A stretch of 64,000 nucleotides of DNA from Bacteroidaceae bacterium (GCA_017529865.1 JAFXNA010000009.1:37059-101058), one strand, 5' to 3'. Shown: positions 38,721-46,679, counted from the first letter of the stretch. Notes: generated from the sequence alone by a model not told the origin. Made by a program: numbers and translations.

Positions 38721-39200
38721 TTAACCATCGAACCATGCGGCACAGGCTTTAATGAAGGTCTTGTCACCTTCCTTAACTTCACGGACTTCGGAACGCTCCC
38801 ATTCGTAGTCACCCACTTCGGTAAAGTCGTCAGAGAGGTCTTTCATTTCCTGATAGTTGCTTGCCTTGTGGTAGTCATTCAGATTGTACAGCAAATCGTC
38901 AATCGGGTTTCCGTCATTGCGATGCTGTACGGTATTCCGTATGAACGTCTCGACAAATTCCAACGGCAATATACCGATGCTTTCAGGATAATGCTCACAT
39001 AGGTATTTTGCATAGTCCTTGACTTCGACAATGTTATCGGTCTTGTCATACGGAGTATTTTCAGCCAGAGGGTTGGAACGAAGCCAAATCAAGTTAGGGT
39101 CTCCTGCAACGAACCTTTCCCATTTTTCCTTCTGGGTATAGGTCATCACATGAGCCGAGGACGAATTGGTTTCAAATACGCCTAATCTAATTGTTTTCAT
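38721..39200 (-). CDS. MKTIR/VFETNSSS family protein B, 159 aa
   Basis: N-terminus MKTIRLGVFETNSSSAHVM shared with three paralogues; body unrelated to theirs, acidic, ending DKTFIKACAAWFDG. Located directly upstream of the CRISPR-linked gene (11-base gap) and overlapping the gene before it by 4 bases, so it is in the operon that leads into cas3. Function unknown. Confidence 0.85.
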   Translation of the reverse strand: MKTIRLGVFETNSSSAHVMTYTQKEKWERFVAGDPNLIWLRSNPLAENTPYDKTDNIVEVKDYAKYLCEHYPESIGILPLEFVETFIRNTVQHRNDGNPIDDLLYNLNDYHKASNYQEMKDLSDDFTEVGDYEWERSEVREVKEGDKTFIKACAAWFDG

Positions 39201-39532
39201 GATAGTTTCCCATTTTTGATATTTAATCCATCCAAAGTGCCAATAAGATAATACTTCACACCAAACAAGATTTCTTCTGGCGACTTGCCTTCTGATGACA
39301 ACTTGTTAAACTGGTCCATAATAAGAGCCGCATACGACTTTATCGTAACAGTCTGTGTATGGTCCTTGTTAATCTTGACACTTCCGTCAATAAGCCCGTT
39401 GAAAAAGCCAGTTGCAAACTCGACTATTTCCTGCGGTGACTTACCATACTCATTCATGTGTTCGTACTTTTCCAGCATATCCTGAGCAAACTCTCGGACA
39501 GTTTCATTCACTACATGGTTAGCTGCATCCAT
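39197..39532 (-). CDS. Hypothetical helical repeat protein, first of operon, 111 aa
   Basis: Start at ATG 39532 (MDAANHVVNETVREFAQ), after GCGAGG. Two similar halves: MLEKYEHMNEYGKSPQEIVE + FATGFFNGLIDG and MDQFNKLSSEGKSPEEILFG + VKYYLIGTLDG, so an internal duplication of a ~40-residue helical unit. First gene after the promoter at 39576-39604. Function unknown. Confidence 0.8.
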   Translation of the reverse strand: MDAANHVVNETVREFAQDMLEKYEHMNEYGKSPQEIVEFATGFFNGLIDGSVKINKDHTQTVTIKSYAALIMDQFNKLSSEGKSPEEILFGVKYYLIGTLDGLNIKNGKLS

Positions 39533-39575
39533 ATCAATACCTCGCTTTATAAAGTAAGATACTACCTTTTCCCAA

Positions 39576-39604
39576 AATATAACAACAAAACGGATGGCTG
39601 TCAA
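39576..39604 (-). promoter_or_regulatory. Promoter leading into the cas3 operon, inside a terminator hairpin
   Basis: Minus strand: TTGACA, 17 bp, TATATT. The hairpin CGGATGG / CCATCCG (39591-39611) has the -35 box in its loop and its 3' arm runs into TTTTGTTG, so it can end the lemA transcript and carries the next promoter. Confidence 0.8.
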
Positions 39605-39634
39605 CCATCCGCTTCAAAAATATTCTAAATTAAA

Positions 39635-40231
39635 TTAGAACTTCACGGTCGGTGCTACATCAGCACCAGTCACTGCGGAGAACGGAACCTTCGGGGTAAC
39701 TCCAGCGAAACCCGCAACGAGAACGCCAGGGAAAGTTCTTACCTTGTTGTTCAAGTCGTTGACAGACTTGTTGAACTGACGCCTTGCTTCGGCTATACGG
39801 TTTTCGCATCCTTCAAGTTCAACACGCAAGTCTCGGAAAGCGGCATTAGCCTTCAAGTTGGGATAGTTTTCCGTGAGCATCATGAGACGCTGCAAGGCAC
39901 CACCGAGACTGTTCTGAGCTTCCTGGAAACGCTTCATAGCACGTTCGTCGCCAAGCATGCTTTCGTCCATCTTCATCACGCCACCCATGCGGCTGCGTGC
40001 CTCGATGACTTCAGTGAGCGTGCTCTTTTCAAAGTTCGCTTCACCCTTCACCGATTCGACGATGTTCGGGATAAGGTCATAACGACGCTGATACTGGTTT
40101 TCGACATTGGCCCAGCTCATCTGCACACCGTTTTCAAGGGTGCGGATGCCGTTGAACTGGCCGATTAGCGATGCTCCGCAGATGAATGCGAGAACAGCGA
40201 GAACGATAAGGATGATTTTGCCCGTAGACAT
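39635..40231 (-). CDS. lemA: LemA family membrane protein, 198 aa
   Basis: N-terminal membrane anchor (ILIVLAVLAFICGASLIG), then the LemA core: WANVENQYQRRYDLIPNIVE + SVKGEANFE, LTENYPNLKANAAFRDLRVE, and AEARRQFNKSVNDLNNKVRT + FPG. All are hallmark segments. LemA is a periplasm-facing helical-bundle membrane protein of poorly known role in envelope stress and virulence. Normal length. Own promoter 36 bases upstream. Confidence 0.95.
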   Translation of the reverse strand: MSTGKIILIVLAVLAFICGASLIGQFNGIRTLENGVQMSWANVENQYQRRYDLIPNIVESVKGEANFEKSTLTEVIEARSRMGGVMKMDESMLGDERAMKRFQEAQNSLGGALQRLMMLTENYPNLKANAAFRDLRVELEGCENRIAEARRQFNKSVNDLNNKVRTFPGVLVAGFAGVTPKVPFSAVTGADVAPTVKF

Positions 40232-40266
40232 GGTTGTTTACCTCTTTGGTTTAATGTTTTGTTGAA

Positions 40267-40295
40267 AATATAGTATTTAATTGGATTCTTGTCAA
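40267..40295 (-). promoter_or_regulatory. Promoter for lemA
   Basis: Minus strand: TTGACA, 17 bp, TATATT, placed immediately after the stop codon of the TPM gene. Confidence 0.8.
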
Positions 40296-40297
40296 GG

Positions 40298-41026
40298 CTA
40301 CCAGCCACCGTGACTTCCGCCACCGCCGAATCCGCCTCCACCGAAACCACGGCCACCACCTTTACCAAGGCAGGAAAGAATGAGAAGCAACCCACTCAAA
40401 CACGGAATGTCGGTGACCGCCTCGATGATTCCCAACAGGATGAAAACTGCGATGACAATAAAGATAATCAGACCCTTCTGCCAACCTTTGAGATGGTCTC
40501 CTTCGACAGGAGCGAGCTGTGCCGTATCGAGGGTTGCGGACAGAGCAATCTTCTTCTTTTCCTGCACCTTCTGTGCAATCATGCTGGCAAGCTTGATGGC
40601 ACCCTGGCCTCCATTACCCTGTTGCAATGCGGGGATAAGAGAGACTTCCTGCATGTGTTCCACAAGGACATCAGGCAGATAGCCTTCAGAACCGTAGCCA
40701 ACCTGCACGCCTCTCAGGTGCGGCTCCATTACGACATAGATTAGGACACCCTCGTTGGAATCCTTGCTGCAAATCGCCCACTTCTGGGCAACCTTCAAAC
40801 TGAATTCAACTGGGTCTTGACCGTCAATCGACTTGAATGTGGCCAAGGCAAGACCGAAGTTTGCGTTCTTTGCAAGGTCAGCGGCGATTGCATTGAACTG
40901 GTACACTTCGTTTGCGGACATGATACCAGCACCGTCGTACACAAATGTGTTTTTCGGTGTCGGTGGTATCTCGATAGCGGATGCCATCGAGAACAAGAAC
41001 AATAACACGAATAGAATTTTCTTCAT
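40298..41026 (-). CDS. TPM-domain (YgcG-like) membrane protein, 242 aa
   Basis: Signal peptide MKKILFVLLFLFSMASA, TPM domain (about 25-160: FVYDGAGIMSANEVYQFN, GVLIYVVM, RGVQVGYGSEGYLPD), membrane spans near 182-222, and a Gly-rich C-terminus (GGGRGFGGGGFGGGGS) typical of the family. TPM proteins are often encoded next to lemA, as here. The domain faces the periplasm and may be a phosphatase or metal-dependent envelope factor. RBS AGAGGAG. Confidence 0.92.
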   Translation of the reverse strand: MKKILFVLLFLFSMASAIEIPPTPKNTFVYDGAGIMSANEVYQFNAIAADLAKNANFGLALATFKSIDGQDPVEFSLKVAQKWAICSKDSNEGVLIYVVMEPHLRGVQVGYGSEGYLPDVLVEHMQEVSLIPALQQGNGGQGAIKLASMIAQKVQEKKKIALSATLDTAQLAPVEGDHLKGWQKGLIIFIVIAVFILLGIIEAVTDIPCLSGLLLILSCLGKGGGRGFGGGGFGGGGSHGGW

Positions 41027-41035
41027 TTTCTCCTC

Positions 41036-41749
41036 TTAGCTGTGCCAGAAAGTTAGTGACATTTGTTTTCTGAGAAGGTCACGCGGCATGTCGTAGTTCT
41101 TGCCCGCAAGGTCGTCCCTCCAATCCTCTGGACCAAAGTACGACATCGCATCAGCGAAAGAGTCTCCCGTAAGGCAATTACCAGAGATGCCAATGTAATG
41201 GGCCAGCTTAGGGCAGTCAGGATAGTCGCTATCCTCATGGAACCTAGCGACCATGGCATCGTATTCGTCACGGTCCATGTCTGCAGGGTCAAACTCACAG
41301 TTTCTGTAATCCTGCGGTTCATCCCCATCGATGACAACCTTGTCGCCATCCACTGTCAATGCATAGCAACGGTAGTCCTTTATCTCGGGAAGACCGAACT
41401 CCTGATACACTCCATTGAGCAGGTCAAGGAAGTCCTTATGGTTCTTTTCCCTGATATCCTTCCGCACCTTGTAGACAACGCCCTTGTCTCCGTCAATTCT
41501 CCATTCTGTAAGAACGGAATATACAGAATGTGCGGCAAGATACTGGATAATCCTCTTGACATCGTGAGTGTAGCACTTTGAGTTTCCCGACTGCCAGAAA
41601 GTATCCAGCTCGATTTCGAGCAATCCGTTCTCGTCAGGCAGCGGAAACTCTGACTTGTCGCGGAGGGCAGGTTCCGTTCCCTTCGGATAACTAAAGGCAT
41701 GCTCGGACGACGAATTGGTTTCGAACACGTTCATTCTGATTGTCTTCAT
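41036..41749 (-). CDS. MKTIR/VFETNSSS family protein C, 237 aa
   Basis: N-terminus MKTIRMNVFETNSSSEHAFS shared with paralogues; body acidic, with EPQDYRNCEFDPADMDRDE and a C-terminal stretch FADAMSYFGPEDWRDD. Directly upstream of the TPM-lemA genes (9-base gap) and 9 bases downstream of paralogue D, so two family members are in tandem. Function unknown. Confidence 0.85.
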   Translation of the reverse strand: MKTIRMNVFETNSSSEHAFSYPKGTEPALRDKSEFPLPDENGLLEIELDTFWQSGNSKCYTHDVKRIIQYLAAHSVYSVLTEWRIDGDKGVVYKVRKDIREKNHKDFLDLLNGVYQEFGLPEIKDYRCYALTVDGDKVVIDGDEPQDYRNCEFDPADMDRDEYDAMVARFHEDSDYPDCPKLAHYIGISGNCLTGDSFADAMSYFGPEDWRDDLAGKNYDMPRDLLRKQMSLTFWHS

Positions 41750-41758
41750 GACCTTACC

Positions 41759-42190
41759 CTAGTTGTCGTTGCCCATGGAAATCACAGAGCCGCTGAACAC
41801 GAAATTGAACAGCTCCTCTGGGTCGTCGAGCAGGTTGCCGATGCTTCTGCTGTCTTCGTCTTCGCTAGGACCGCTCTGGTGGTCGATGTAGCCAGACGGC
41901 TCCCCATTGAAGTCGAAATCTACGATGACCCCATGTTCCTCGAAGTATTCCTGAATAGCAGGGAGCTTGTCACGGAGGCCTTCGCCGAAGATATACTTGC
42001 CCGCCACGAGAGCGTAGTCGAGGTGGTCGTCTGGCGTTTCCACGTCGGGGCCGCTCCAACCATACTCACCGCTACCGCTTACCCTGATGCGGGGATAACG
42101 CTTCGGGTCAAACTTGCGTTCATTCGTGATGCTGAACGAATGACAGCTAGAACTGTTGGTTTCAAAGACTGATTGTCTTATCGTTTTCAT
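41759..42190 (-). CDS. MKTIR/VFETNSSS family protein D, 143 aa
   Basis: N-terminus MKTIRQSVFETNSSSCHSFS; body very acidic (HQSGPSEDEDSRSIGNLLDD) and short. In tandem with paralogue C and 3 bases downstream of the radical SAM gene. A DNA-mimic-like charge is visible in the second half. Function unknown. Confidence 0.85.
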   Translation of the reverse strand: MKTIRQSVFETNSSSCHSFSITNERKFDPKRYPRIRVSGSGEYGWSGPDVETPDDHLDYALVAGKYIFGEGLRDKLPAIQEYFEEHGVIVDFDFNGEPSGYIDHQSGPSEDEDSRSIGNLLDDPEELFNFVFSGSVISMGNDN

Positions 42191-42193
42191 TTT

Positions 42194-43156
42194 TTACCAT
42201 CCTTGTGTAGTAATCTGAAGAAGGTCGTGTATGTTTTCTTTGCCAGTGAACGGATAACGCTTGTCCAAAGCAGCAGTGCTCATGCGGGCCACCTGCATGT
42301 TGGGAACGTCGATGTACATCGTGGCACAGGAAATGTTTCCGTCGGCGTCCATAACATCCGTGTCAGAACCCTGGAACAGGGTATCGTAACGGGCGTCGGA
42401 AATGTTGAGCAACGCCTTCGGGTTAAGCTGTTCGATACCGAGGCAGTCAAACGAGATTACCTTGAACGGATTGATATTGGTTGAACCAATCCGTACCAAC
42501 AGGCTCTGCAACCACTTGATGTTCGCCTTGATTTCTTCGGACTGCTTTTCGAGCAAAGTGTGTCCGCGACGCAAGTCCTTGTAGCCAAGGATAAGAATCT
42601 TGCGGCCAAACAGGGGAGCAACGTCGTTTTCCGAAAGAATGCCAGCAATCGTGTGGATGACAACATTGTTTCCGAGCGTGTCGATAAACGCAAAGTCATC
42701 CGTGTTGCTTGCATCGGTCAGCGAAATGCCAATTCCGTGAACAAGGCCGTCACCGACAATCTTGCAGATGAGGTCTTTGTACGGTCTCAGGTGACGTTGG
42801 TTGATGGTGATGTTGGCAATGACACCCTGTTCCTTCAAGCGTTCGAGAAACCATACGAGGTCAGGGTGAGCCAATGCGTTGCCACCACCGACAGCACATT
42901 CCGTACCCGCCTGCAATGTTGCAATCATCGGTTCCAGTGCCCTGAGGTCGCCATGCTTTCCGTTCACCGTAGAGTTCTCATGGCAATAGGCACAGCCACC
43001 GTCGCATTGGTCGGTAATCTTGATGTCGAAGTTTTCTGGAAAATCATAAGTGAAATGGTCGGCCTTGGGGTCGATTGTTTCTTTGATTTTGGTGCCATCG
43101 GAATAGATGGTCACCTTGTGGTTTCCGTTTGTATATGTATTGAGTTTCTTTTCCAT
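42194..43156 (-). CDS. Radical SAM enzyme of unknown substrate, 320 aa
   Basis: The cluster motif C51-x3-C55-x2-C58 (ITDQCDGGCAYCHENST) binds the [4Fe-4S] cluster that cleaves S-adenosylmethionine; GGGNALAHPDL matches the GGE-like motif. The rest keeps TIM-barrel-type alternation to about residue 250. No C-terminal extra cluster (SPASM) is visible. It is not QueE-like: QueE has a longer first spacing. Genes 18 bases apart from the QueC-like gene suggest a joint pathway, possibly nucleoside or peptide modification. Confidence 0.9.
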   Translation of the reverse strand: MEKKLNTYTNGNHKVTIYSDGTKIKETIDPKADHFTYDFPENFDIKITDQCDGGCAYCHENSTVNGKHGDLRALEPMIATLQAGTECAVGGGNALAHPDLVWFLERLKEQGVIANITINQRHLRPYKDLICKIVGDGLVHGIGISLTDASNTDDFAFIDTLGNNVVIHTIAGILSENDVAPLFGRKILILGYKDLRRGHTLLEKQSEEIKANIKWLQSLLVRIGSTNINPFKVISFDCLGIEQLNPKALLNISDARYDTLFQGSDTDVMDADGNISCATMYIDVPNMQVARMSTAALDKRYPFTGKENIHDLLQITTQGW

Positions 43157-43174
43157 TTCAAATTCTCTTTGTTG

Positions 43175-44122
43175 TTAGTCATCCCACATTGAACGGTGCT
43201 TCGTCTGTTCGATGAAACCATCAGGGTAGTACAACTGGTTGGACATTCCTTCATAGGTTCCAGACAGATGCACGATTTCGGACATCGCCTTTTCGTAAGT
43301 CTGGCAAGCAACGCAATGCCCGCAACGTCCCTTGTAGGTAGGCGCATAGCAGAAAGTGCAGAGTTCGGTCGGAAAGTGGTAATGGTTCAAGTTACGGATA
43401 ATGTCAGCCTTGGTCAAGAACTGCAGGGGGAAGCTGAACATGATGTTCTTCTGCCCGGCCACTGCAAGCAAGTGCTCCTGTGCGGCAAGGATATTGTGAG
43501 AACTGTGCCAGAAATCGTCGCCACGATGATATCCGAAGTGGTAGCAAGCGTTGTTACGGCCACCCATAGACACCATCGAAAGCATGAACGGCTGCTGGAA
43601 CAGTGACGGTTCAGCACCAGTCCAACCAATCATGTCGCCTTCAAGCTTCATGTAATCACGGTTCGGTTCGTAGTCGTACTTCTTGGCGAGATATTCGAGG
43701 ATTTTTTCCTGGGCAGCAATTTCCGAAGTGAAATGACGGTTTTCACCAAACTGGTTGCACTGGAAAGTAAGCAACCTGGGCTTAATGCCCTTTTCAAGCA
43801 GGTCAACCAAAATCAAGGTGCTGTCAAAGCCCCCGCTGAAAACAACAACATTCTGCTTAATTCCGTCAAATTTCTTGGTAATCGGCCTTACATCAAGCGG
43901 CTTAGGGGTAACTTCAGGTGCGGGTTCAGCTTCCTTTTCGGCCATAACTTCTTTCATCGGAGACTCGCCTTCGTCCAACACGTCAACAAGTTCTTCCTCC
44001 TTCTTGGTCAAAATCTTGTCAAGAAAATGTTCCTTCTTTTCAGACTTGCGCTTTTCCTTACCGAAATTGTCAGCGATATGTTTAAGCGTTTTGAGAGTTC
44101 TAGTGTTTTTTGCTTTTGTCAT
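43175..44122 (-). CDS. QueC-like PP-loop enzyme with N-terminal extension, 315 aa
   Basis: ATP-pyrophosphatase loop SGGFDST (96-102) and C-terminal zinc site (C255, C258, C267, C270, C273; CTFCYAPTYKGRCGHCVACQ) are those of QueC, which turns 7-carboxy-7-deazaguanine into preQ0. Residues 1-85 form a charged Lys/Glu extension absent from QueC. No queD, queE, GTP cyclohydrolase or tgt/dpdA lies in the window, so the substrate may be different; QueC-like proteins also occur in defence systems. First gene after the promoter at 44155-44183. Confidence 0.85.
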   Translation of the reverse strand: MTKAKNTRTLKTLKHIADNFGKEKRKSEKKEHFLDKILTKKEEELVDVLDEGESPMKEVMAEKEAEPAPEVTPKPLDVRPITKKFDGIKQNVVVFSGGFDSTLILVDLLEKGIKPRLLTFQCNQFGENRHFTSEIAAQEKILEYLAKKYDYEPNRDYMKLEGDMIGWTGAEPSLFQQPFMLSMVSMGGRNNACYHFGYHRGDDFWHSSHNILAAQEHLLAVAGQKNIMFSFPLQFLTKADIIRNLNHYHFPTELCTFCYAPTYKGRCGHCVACQTYEKAMSEIVHLSGTYEGMSNQLYYPDGFIEQTKHRSMWDD

Positions 44123-44154
44123 ATGAGACCTTTTTGTTGATGTTGTTTTTCATC

Positions 44155-44183
44155 AATATAGCATATTAAATTCGTCTTGTCAA
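44155..44183 (-). promoter_or_regulatory. Promoter for the QueC-like/radical SAM operon
   Basis: Minus strand: TTGACA, 17 bp with TTTAA at positions 8-12, TATATT. The operon may run through to the TPM gene at 40298. Confidence 0.85.
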
Positions 44184-44203
44184 GTAAAAACCTAATAAAA
44201 CCC

Positions 44204-44232
44204 TTGATTTTTTTATTAACTATTATTATATT
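44204..44232 (+). promoter_or_regulatory. Promoter, leaderless arrangement
   Basis: TTGATT, 17 bp, TATATT ending 7 bases before ATG 44240, so the message should start at or beside the ATG. Confidence 0.65.
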
Positions 44233-44239
44233 TTGAAAC

Positions 44240-44680
44240 ATGAATACATCAAACTATAAAGAACCATCATTATCCGATATAACTCTCGAACCGCCATTCA
44301 CGTTTCAATCTCCTGGTGTAACCAGAGCATTCCTTCTATACGTGGAAGTAGAGGTCTATGCACCATTAAAGATAGGGCATGACGGTGGCACATACAAACA
44401 TTGCATTGGAATTTTCACTGATGTAAAGTCACTTGACGAGTTCACTTGCGTAGTGTTCGGAATTCCGTACAGCAGCCTAGTTGAATGGCACCGCTACGAA
44501 AACGCATCGTGTGACGCATACTCGGTAGAAATACTTCCGCTATTCAGGGGCACCGAACACATCCAAAAATATGCGGCACAAATGCGGAACGACATTCTCC
44601 AACTCTTGCCACCAACAAGAAGACCAGAAGTGCGAGCGGAAATTAACCGAAAAATCATTGATGCTCTATCATCAAAATAG
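44240..44680 (+). CDS. Hypothetical protein, probably leaderless, 146 aa
   Basis: Soluble alpha/beta protein: polar start (MNTSNYKEPSLSDITLEPP), strands (RAFLLYVEVEVYAPL), and a helical end (PEVRAEINRKIIDALSSK). No ribosome site is possible at the predicted transcript start. Divergent from the QueC-like operon. Function unknown. Confidence 0.8.
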   Translation: MNTSNYKEPSLSDITLEPPFTFQSPGVTRAFLLYVEVEVYAPLKIGHDGGTYKHCIGIFTDVKSLDEFTCVVFGIPYSSLVEWHRYENASCDAYSVEILPLFRGTEHIQKYAAQMRNDILQLLPPTRRPEVRAEINRKIIDALSSK

Positions 44681-44694
44681 AAAGGAGATACCTT

Positions 44695-44904
44695 ATGATT
44701 AACTCAATTGACTTATACACGCACGAACTATTAGTCTATTCGGCAATAATCACATCGATTTCTTTTCTATTGCTTGTCATAGTCGTGATATTCATGTACA
44801 AGACAGCGAAGAAGGTGAAGTCTATTGAATCCTCTTGGCATTCATTCCTTCTCGGGTCGCCCAGGCATAAAGAAAAATATCCAGTTCACCATCATCACCA
44901 TTAA
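44695..44904 (+). CDS. Single-pass membrane protein with His tail, 69 aa
   Basis: One strong membrane span (about residues 15-38, YSAIITSISFLLLVIVVIFM) followed by a basic segment and a C-terminus ending in five histidines (KYPVHHHHH). RBS AAAGGAG. Could bind a metal at the membrane; a holin-like or small regulatory role is possible. Terminator follows immediately. Confidence 0.75.
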   Translation: MINSIDLYTHELLVYSAIITSISFLLLVIVVIFMYKTAKKVKSIESSWHSFLLGSPRHKEKYPVHHHHH

Positions 44905-44906
44905 AA

Positions 44907-44934
44907 AAGGCCGCCTATAAAGGCGGTCTTTTCG
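44907..44934 (+). terminator. Intrinsic terminator
   Basis: Stem GCCGCCT / AGGCGGT around a short AT-rich loop, then CTTTTCG; preceded by A-run, so it may also work for the convergent gene. Confidence 0.75.
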
Positions 44935-44952
44935 TTAAGGCGAGTTTTCTTC

Positions 44953-45264
44953 TTAGCTCTGTTCAAACAAATAATCAGGATAGCCTTCTCTGTATGAATC
45001 AAAGATTGCAGAAGCGGGGCGGTCAACATCCCATCGGAGACTAGAAACATGTAGCCAACTTGATTCAGCTTCGGTCAACTCATCATTTTCCGTAGCTATT
45101 ACACGTCGGATGTTTTTGTCGCCAGGATATTCTGCAGTTTTAAGTAATGTTTGCCTATTATATTTAAACAATTCTTTTAAAGCATCATCTTTGTTTGTAG
45201 CTTTTGCTTGGAATTTGTATACATGAATAAACGCAACATTAGTTATACTAAAAAATATATTCAT
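44953..45264 (-). CDS. Hypothetical protein, 103 aa
   Basis: Starts MNIFFSITNVAFIHVYKF, beta strands, then helix NKDDALKELFKYNRQTLLK, then an acidic segment (ENDELTEAESSW). Soluble, no motif. Last gene of the operon with glf. Function unknown. Confidence 0.75.
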   Translation of the reverse strand: MNIFFSITNVAFIHVYKFQAKATNKDDALKELFKYNRQTLLKTAEYPGDKNIRRVIATENDELTEAESSWLHVSSLRWDVDRPASAIFDSYREGYPDYLFEQS

Positions 45265-45287
45265 CTATTGCCCCTTATTTATTGACT

Positions 45288-46679
45288 TTAGTCAACTTTT
45301 TTGTCAATTTTGTCCACGCCAACGATGTCCTTGACCTGCCCCCGAATGTCCTCTAACAATTTCATCACGGCAGCATTCTTGTCGGTAACGTTATTAATGA
45401 TGCGTTGCTGAAAATTGTCCGAGTAATCGGTAAACTTTACGCAGAAATTACCGCTACCAGACTCAACCTGTTCAACCTGAATTCGAGTATCGGACAGAGC
45501 TGCAGCAATCACGTCGTCCATATCCATGTATTCGTACAAGCCTAGACGGCCAGTTGGAACAATCTTTTTCGGCAAGTAGCCTAGAATCTTCCAATACTTC
45601 TCCTTCTCGCTTGCAAGAGGATAGTATTGCTCATCACCGAGCCTGTACTTCACTGGATACTCGAACGTCACGATAGTCTTGCCATCATCCATCTTCTCGC
45701 GGTTGAAGAACTTATGCTCAATTGACCGCGTGTAGCCGACTTCCCCAGACGTATAGTTGACAACTGCATTCCCCTGCCAGTTTTCTGTCGGGTATTCCTT
45801 CTCGACAAACTGCAACGAACGCCAGTCAAGCCAAAAGTCGTCCAGTCCATCCTCGTGCACCATCCCGGCCACCAGCTTGTCGTAGTTCATGACAGCGTTC
45901 AGCAACTTGGATACGTCACCAGAGTAAAATACCTGGTCGAACTTGTCCATACCATGAACCTCGTGACGGTACATGTCGCTCAGGAAGTTTTCATCGAAGT
46001 GAATATCATGGCCTTCGAACATGTTCTCAATCCACTTTGTGTAGCCTTCCTCTGGAATTCCCTGATGGACATCATTGAAGTAGTTGTTGTCGTAGGTGAA
46101 CCTCAGCGGCAACCGCTTGATTATCGACGGGTCAAGTTCAGTACACGGTCTTCCCCACTGCTTTTCCGTGTAATGCTTGATAAGCTTTTCGTACAAGGTA
46201 GTACCAACAAGCGAGATAGCCTGTTCCTCAAGATTTCTCGGCGTATCAAAAGGATGGGAAAGCTTGTACGCCGCGATTTCACATTGGATAGCCTCCTTGA
46301 CAATGTTCGGAGTAACCCTCTTTACCGCCAGTTCACGTTCAAACAGACGTACAAACGTGTTCATGTTGAACGGCAGGTTGTACGTTTCAGACTGCCCAGT
46401 CTTTTCGTTGAAATACACGGCAATCGGACTGTTAACGAAATTGTTGAACGAGCCGAAACGATTGGCGAACTTCCATACCTCTTCATCAGACGTATGGAAG
46501 ATATGCGCACCGTACTTGTGAACGGTGATTCCATCAACATTTTCCGTATAGCAGTTCCCACCAACATGGGAACGGTTCTCGATGATGGTGATGTCAAGTG
46601 GATACACGTTGAATTCATGCACCAGTCGTTGATAGATTACTGCATTATACAGGCCAGCACCAACTAGCAGATACTTCAT
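45288..46679 (-). CDS. glf: UDP-galactopyranose mutase, 463 aa
   Basis: FAD-binding N-terminus (YLLVGAGLYNAVIYQRL, ENRSHVGGNCYT) and the UGM signature (VDGITVHKYGAHIFHTSDEE), plus KHYTEKQWGRPCTELDPSII, are diagnostic. It interconverts UDP-galactopyranose and UDP-galactofuranose for cell-surface glycans. About 80 residues longer than typical (370-390), the extra part being at the C-terminus. Coupled (ATGA) to the upstream gene. In a phage it may change host surface sugars or glycosylate virions, together with the glycosyltransferase at 54784 (inference). Confidence 0.95.
   Translation of the reverse strand: MKYLLVGAGLYNAVIYQRLVHEFNVYPLDITIIENRSHVGGNCYTENVDGITVHKYGAHIFHTSDEEVWKFANRFGSFNNFVNSPIAVYFNEKTGQSETYNLPFNMNTFVRLFERELAVKRVTPNIVKEAIQCEIAAYKLSHPFDTPRNLEEQAISLVGTTLYEKLIKHYTEKQWGRPCTELDPSIIKRLPLRFTYDNNYFNDVHQGIPEEGYTKWIENMFEGHDIHFDENFLSDMYRHEVHGMDKFDQVFYSGDVSKLLNAVMNYDKLVAGMVHEDGLDDFWLDWRSLQFVEKEYPTENWQGNAVVNYTSGEVGYTRSIEHKFFNREKMDDGKTIVTFEYPVKYRLGDEQYYPLASEKEKYWKILGYLPKKIVPTGRLGLYEYMDMDDVIAAALSDTRIQVEQVESGSGNFCVKFTDYSDNFQQRIINNVTDKNAAVMKLLEDIRGQVKDIVGVDKIDKKVD

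Noticed and set aside
45855..46667. Open plus-strand frame of 270 codons over glf
   Set aside because: Antisense to strongly conserved UDP-galactopyranose mutase motifs; codon pattern is the mirror of the real gene.
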